Assembly: GCA_031274995.1 (NCBI GenBank)
Contig: JAISPJ010000073.1
Span: forward strand, 1 to 61,736
DNA: 61,736 nucleotides
From: Azoarcus sp.
GTDB taxonomy: Bacteria > Pseudomonadota > Gammaproteobacteria > Burkholderiales > Rhodocyclaceae
Direction of reading: 5' to 3'
Shown: positions 58,039-61,736 of the stretch, piece by piece
How positions within the stretch are numbered: position 1 is the first letter of the stretch
Layout of the letters: every line of letters begins with the position of its first letter
The notes under the pieces: model-generated
Seen by the model: the letters and a program-made list of their open reading frames with translations, nothing else
Databases searched by the model: none
Told to the model about the DNA's origin: nothing
Translations under genes and position numbers: made by a program

Positions 58039-59403
58039 TCACCCGAACTTCGGCAGCTTTGCCAGAGATTTTTCCACTTCCTCCGCCGGGTATTCGTAGT
58101 CTTCGAGTTTCCCGGAGAAATAACGCTCGAACGAACTCATGTCGAAATGCCCGTGCCCGGTAAGATTGAAGAGAATGACCTTTTCTTCACCGCTTTGCTT
58201 GCACTTCAACGCTTCGTCGATGGCCACGCGGATGGCGTGGCAGGATTCCGGGGCGGGAATGATGCCTTCAAGGCGCGCGAACTGCACACCCGCGTCAAAC
58301 GTCGCCAGTTGCGGCACAGCGATGGCTTCTATCAGACCCGCCTCGCAGAGTTGCGACACGAGTTGCGAAGCGCCGTGATAACGCAGTCCGCCCGCATGGA
58401 TGCCGGCAGGCACGAAATCGTGGCCGAGGGTGTACATCTTCATCAAGGGCGTAAAGCCGGAAGCGTCTCCAAAATCGTAGGTATAGCGGCCCCTGGTGAG
58501 ACTGGGGCAGGAACTGGGCTCCACCGCGATTGCCCGAAGGCCCATTGCGCGTTTGTCACCCGCCGCCTTGTCGCCGAGGAACGGGAAAGCAATGCCGCCA
58601 AAGCTGGAACCGCCGCCACAAGGCGCGATCACCATGTCCGGGTAAAGGCCGATCTTGTCGAACTGCTTCTTCGCCTCCAGCCCGATGATGCTCTGGTGCA
58701 ACACCACATGGTTCAGCACGGAGCCAAGCGCGTAATTGGTATCGGCGCGGCTTGCCGCTTCCTCGACCGCCTCGGAAATGGCAATGCCAAGCGAGCCGGG
58801 AGTCTCCGGTGTTTCAGCCAATATCCTGCGGCCGCACTCCGTCATGGAGGACGGGCTGGAGAAGACTTCCGCGCCCCAAGTCTGCATCATCATTCGACGG
58901 TACGGTTTCTGCTCGTAACTGACCTTGACCATGTAGATGCGCACTTCCAGCCCAAACATCTGCCCGGCCAGCGCCAGCGACGAACCCCACTGTCCCGCGC
59001 CGGTCTCCGTCGTCAATCGCCTGATGCCCGCTTCGCGGTTGTAGTACGCCTGTGGCACGGCAGAATTGGGTTTGTGCGAACCGACGGGCGAAACGCCTTC
59101 GTATTTGAAGAAAATTTTCGCCGGCGTCCCCAGCGCTTTTTCCAGCCTTACCGCGCGTACCAGCGGAGCGGGCCGCCAAAGGCGGAAAATTTCGCGCACT
59201 TCATCCGGGATTTTGATCCAGCGCTCCGCGCTCATCTCCTGCTCGATAATCGTCGGCGGAAAGATCACCCCCAGTTGTTCGGGCCGCGCGATCGATCCAT
59301 CCGCCAGGAGCGGCGGCGCGGGCGGCGCGGGCAGGTCGGCCGCAATGTTGTACCAATGCGTAGGAATTTCGTGAGCTTCGAGCAGAATGCGGGTAGGTTC
59401 CAT
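58039..59403 (-). CDS. TrpB2-type tryptophan synthase beta chain
   Basis: A 454-residue PLP enzyme of the TrpB2 subfamily, about 50 residues longer than TrpB1. Seen: N-terminal [21 protein letters not shown] lysine in [20 protein letters not shown], and the phosphate loop [11 protein letters not shown]. TrpB2 makes tryptophan from serine and indole but is not designed to pair with the usual TrpA. No trp genes lie nearby, so it may salvage free indole, for instance from aromatic degradation. Confidence 0.92.
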   Translation of the reverse strand: MEPTRILLEAHEIPTHWYNIAADLPAPPAPPLLADGSIARPEQLGVIFPPTIIEQEMSAERWIKIPDEVREIFRLWRPAPLVRAVRLEKALGTPAKIFFKYEGVSPVGSHKPNSAVPQAYYNREAGIRRLTTETGAGQWGSSLALAGQMFGLEVRIYMVKVSYEQKPYRRMMMQTWGAEVFSSPSSMTECGRRILAETPETPGSLGIAISEAVEEAASRADTNYALGSVLNHVVLHQSIIGLEAKKQFDKIGLYPDMVIAPCGGGSSFGGIAFPFLGDKAAGDKRAMGLRAIAVEPSSCPSLTRGRYTYDFGDASGFTPLMKMYTLGHDFVPAGIHAGGLRYHGASQLVSQLCEAGLIEAIAVPQLATFDAGVQFARLEGIIPAPESCHAIRVAIDEALKCKQSGEEKVILFNLTGHGHFDMSSFERYFSGKLEDYEYPAEEVEKSLAKLPKFG

Positions 59404-59445
59404 GACAAGATTCCGGGGAAAAAGTGCAAAAGCGCGTATTTTGCG

Positions 59446-59997
59446 TCACGCCGGGAGGCGCAGGAAAGTCTCCCGGTAGTGGCGCAGTTCTTCGATCGAT
59501 TCCATGATGTCGGCCAGAGCCGTATGCGTACCGGCCTTTTTCACGCCCTTGTAGACATCGGGGTTCCAGCGTTTGGCGAGTTCCTTGAGCGTAGAAACAT
59601 CGAGGTCCCGGTAATGGAACCATGCCTCGAACCGGGGCATATAGCGCATGAGAAAGCGGCGATCCTGGCTCACGGTGTTGCCGCACATCGGTGAAACGGC
59701 CTTGGGAACCCACTGTTCCAGAAAAGCCACCATCGTAGCCTCGGCCTCAGCCTCGGAGACCGGCGACGCGCGCACGCGCTCGACGAGGCCACTGCGCCCA
59801 TGGGTATTCTTGTTCCATTCATCCATCGCGTCGAGCACGGCATCCGGCTGATGCACGGCGATCACCGGCGCTTCTGCGGCAATGTTGAGCGCGCTGTCGG
59901 TAATGACAAGGCCGATTTCGATGATATGGTCCTTTTCCGGATTAAGCCCGGTCATCTCCATGTCAAGCCAGATCAGATGATTCGCATCCTGTGCCAT
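59446..59997 (-). CDS. orn: Oligoribonuclease
   Basis: A 183-residue DEDDh 3'-5' exoribonuclease degrading 2-5-mers and the cyclic-di-GMP breakdown product pGpG. Motifs: WLDMEMTGL near residue 10, [18 protein letters not shown], and [10 protein letters not shown] with the catalytic His/Asp. The start at 59997 matches the family; an open frame to 60084 runs across the rsgA start. Divergent from rsgA with 32 bases between. It would complete cyclic-di-GMP turnover begun by the HD-GYP protein. Confidence 0.95.
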   Translation of the reverse strand: MAQDANHLIWLDMEMTGLNPEKDHIIEIGLVITDSALNIAAEAPVIAVHQPDAVLDAMDEWNKNTHGRSGLVERVRASPVSEAEAEATMVAFLEQWVPKAVSPMCGNTVSQDRRFLMRYMPRFEAWFHYRDLDVSTLKELAKRWNPDVYKGVKKAGTHTALADIMESIEELRHYRETFLRLPA

Positions 59998-60029
59998 AAT
60001 TTTCTGTTTTTGAACCAAGGCTTGTAATT

Positions 60030-60968
60030 GTGGCACATTCCCGGCGGCCTCTTCCATCCCCACGGCCAGCGAACGTGCAGGCACTCACCCACGGAATCGT
60101 CGTTGCCGCATTTGGCCGTCATTTCGAAGTCCGCACAGCCGACGGCATCCTGCGCTGCCACACCCGGGGCAAGAGGAATGATTATGCCTGCGGCGATGAA
60201 GTAGGTATCGCCCCTGCGGGTGACGGATTGGGGATCATCGAGGCCCGGCATCCGCGCCGCAACCTGCTGTGGCGTTCCGACTCATTCCGCCAGAAACTGC
60301 TTGCCGCCAATTTGAGCCGGATTGTCGTCGTCACCGCGACTGAGCCGAATTTCTCCGACTTGCTCGTATCGCGTTGCCTCGTGGCGGCGGAGAGCGAAAA
60401 CATCACAGCCCTCATCGCGCTCAACAAAACTGACCTCACCGCCAACTTACCCGCCGCGCGCGGACGTCTGGCCACATTCGCCGCACTGGGCTACCCGGTC
60501 GTCGAACTGTCCGCCCTCCTCGGCACGGACTCGCTCGAACCCTGGCTACAGGACGAACGGGTACTCCTCGTCGGTCAATCCGGGATGGGCAAATCCACAC
60601 TCATCAACGCTCTTATGCCCTTCGCTGCCGCAACCGTCGGTGAAATCTCCACTGCGCTGGGCAGCGGAAGCCACACCACCACCCTCACCCGGCTTTATCC
60701 GCGCGGTGAAGGCTGGTTGATCGACAGCCCCGGCTTGCAGATGTTCGGGCTGGCCCACCTCCATCCCGGTGCGCTGGAGACCGCTTTCATCGAATTTCGC
60801 CCCTATCTCGGGCAATGCCGTTTTCGGGACTGCTGCCACGACGCCGAACCCGGCTGCGCACTACGCGGCGCTGTGGAGACTGGAGCCGTCTCCGCGCGAC
60901 GTTTTGAACACTACCACCTCATTCGCGAAGAAATTGCCGCCGCGCGTTCTATCACCCAAAGAAGATAA
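60030..60968 (+). CDS. rsgA: Small ribosomal subunit biogenesis GTPase RsgA
   Basis: A 312-residue circularly permuted GTPase acting late in 30S assembly. Order G4-G1-G3 is visible: ALNKTDLT, then [12 protein letters not shown], then [11 protein letters not shown]-terminal OB fold, and C-terminal zinc site [14 protein letters not shown]. The GTG at 60030 has an AAGG site ten bases before; the usual orn/rsgA neighbourhood of betaproteobacteria is kept. Confidence 0.95.
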   Translation: MAHSRRPLPSPRPANVQALTHGIVVAAFGRHFEVRTADGILRCHTRGKRNDYACGDEVGIAPAGDGLGIIEARHPRRNLLWRSDSFRQKLLAANLSRIVVVTATEPNFSDLLVSRCLVAAESENITALIALNKTDLTANLPAARGRLATFAALGYPVVELSALLGTDSLEPWLQDERVLLVGQSGMGKSTLINALMPFAAATVGEISTALGSGSHTTTLTRLYPRGEGWLIDSPGLQMFGLAHLHPGALETAFIEFRPYLGQCRFRDCCHDAEPGCALRGAVETGAVSARRFEHYHLIREEIAAARSITQRR

Positions 60969-60987
60969 TTTGATCTTTCTTAAACCT

Positions 60988-61015
60988 TGACAGAGCAATT
61001 GGGTCTAATATTGTA
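60988..61015 (+). promoter_or_regulatory. Promoter of the alcohol dehydrogenase gene
   Basis: Perfect -35 TTGACA (60988-60993), a 16-base spacer and -10 TATTGT (61010-61015). The leader of about 85 bases begins with a hairpin of CCGTGGCTT (61024-61032) and AAGCCATGG (61040-61048), nine pairs including one G-U. Confidence 0.6.
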
Positions 61016-61107
61016 CGGAGATGCCGTGGCTTGCCAAATAAGCCATGGTTCACGAACAGACTGGGCAACAGTTCAGTCTTCAATCACCAGACGAGGAAGA
61101 GGGAATA

Positions 61108-61736
61108 ATGAAAGCACTGGTATATAACGGTCCCGGTCAGAAAGCTTGGACAGAAAAAGCAGATCCGGTCATCGTAAAACCGACGGACGCCATCGTTCGC
61201 ATCACCCATACCACGATCTGCGGCACCGACCTCCATATCCTCAAGGGAGACGTGCCCGCCGTCACGCCGGGCCGTGTGCTCGGGCATGAAGGCGTGGGCG
61301 TGGTCGAGCAGGTCGGCAGCGCTGTGCGCAACTTCAAGAAGGGCGACCGCGTATTGATTTCCTGCATTACCTCTTGCGGCAGTTGCCAAAATTGCAAGCG
61401 CCAACTGTATGCGCACTGCGCGGACGGCGGCTGGATTCTCGGCCACCTGATCGACGGCACACAGGCCGAGCTTGTGCGCATCCCGCATGCCGACAACAGC
61501 ATGTATCCGATTCCGGCGGGCGCGGACGAAGAAGCGCTGGTGATGTTGAGCGACATTCTTCCCACCGGCTTCGAGATCGGCGTGCTCAACGGTCAAGTCG
61601 GCCCGGGCGATGTGGTAGCGATTGTCGGCTCAGGGCCGATCGGTATGGCAGCCCTGCTGACTGCCCAGTTCTACAGCCCCTCGCGCATCATCATGATCGA
61701 CCTCGACGCCAACCGTCTCGATGCCGCCAAGAAGTT
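61108..61736 (+). CDS. Zinc-dependent alcohol dehydrogenase (3' part outside the window)
   Basis: The first 209 codons of a medium-chain zinc dehydrogenase. Catalytic zinc ligands: Cys in TTICGTDLH (about 38) and His in LGHEGVG (about 60). Structural zinc cysteines: SCGSCQNCKRQLYAHC (about 94-109). The NAD(P) fold begins with IVGSGPIGMAALL and is cut by the right edge. An AGAGGG precedes the ATG. Resembles COG1063 enzymes acting on small alcohols; the exact substrate is not visible. Confidence 0.92.
   Translation, partial: MKALVYNGPGQKAWTEKADPVIVKPTDAIVRITHTTICGTDLHILKGDVPAVTPGRVLGHEGVGVVEQVGSAVRNFKKGDRVLISCITSCGSCQNCKRQLYAHCADGGWILGHLIDGTQAELVRIPHADNSMYPIPAGADEEALVMLSDILPTGFEIGVLNGQVGPGDVVAIVGSGPIGMAALLTAQFYSPSRIIMIDLDANRLDAAKK

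Overview
The window reads as chromosomal DNA of a betaproteobacterium, most likely of the order Rhodocyclales. This is inferred from the mix of families: two PEP-CTERM proteins, an rnfABCDGE-nth operon, a paaK/ACT pair typical of aromatic-acid metabolism, a type II queF, the dusB-fis pair, a ResB/CcsA system II cytochrome c assembly pair, and the small families DUF484, DUF1841 and DUF3579. Genes are tightly packed, GC-rich and largely housekeeping, with many ATGA/GTGA overlaps.

Layout. 1-120: leader of an rRNA operon reading off the left edge (promoter plus boxA). 117-6404 (minus): a run ACT protein, paaK, PaaI-like thioesterase, zapE, alpha/beta hydrolase, DinG/YoaA-type helicase. 6763-8785 (plus): a FixL/FixJ-type two-component pair. 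8829-17908: queF, lepA, a Mth938-domain protein, PIN-PhoH, cysK, xerC, DUF484 and two lipid A-type acyltransferases; dapF, often found between the last two groups, is absent. 18150-20762: metK and ahcY (methyl cycle), with a strongly structured metK leader. 20805-21175: vapB with a vapC cut short after 35 codons. 21409-25676: dusB-fis, purH, purD.

25970-32423 is the accessory part: a nidogen-domain PEP-CTERM protein, then a strikingly AT-rich minus-strand operon (REC-HD-GYP regulator, diacylglycerol-kinase-like lipid kinase, 67-residue two-helix membrane protein, hybrid histidine kinase with Hpt). It is bounded by a perfect hairpin on one side and a tandem 195-197-bp duplication, ending on the pyrD start codon, on the other. 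This operon is the best candidate for an undescribed signalling system here: an RpfC/RpfG-like phosphorelay to cyclic-di-GMP hydrolysis with a lipid kinase and a small membrane protein built in.

32422-39756: pyrD, the Rnf ion-pumping ferredoxin:NAD oxidoreductase operon, nth and DUF1841. 39848-41266: EAL-HDOD signalling protein. 41300-45970: engB, diverging from cytochrome c4, resB and ccsA. 45972-53653: purB, PilZ protein, dsbA, SPOR protein, argS, a YciA-type thioesterase and parE. 53776-55500: a wrecked Slam-type outer-membrane gene, a small beta-barrel protein and an FxDxF PEP-CTERM protein. 56047-61736: a DUF3579-nitroreductase fusion, a membrane-anchored methyltransferase, a TrpB2-type tryptophan synthase beta chain, orn, rsgA, and the start of a zinc alcohol dehydrogenase cut by the right edge.

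No complete tRNA or rRNA gene, CRISPR array or intact insertion sequence was seen. All functions are read from motifs and family resemblance; no searches were run.
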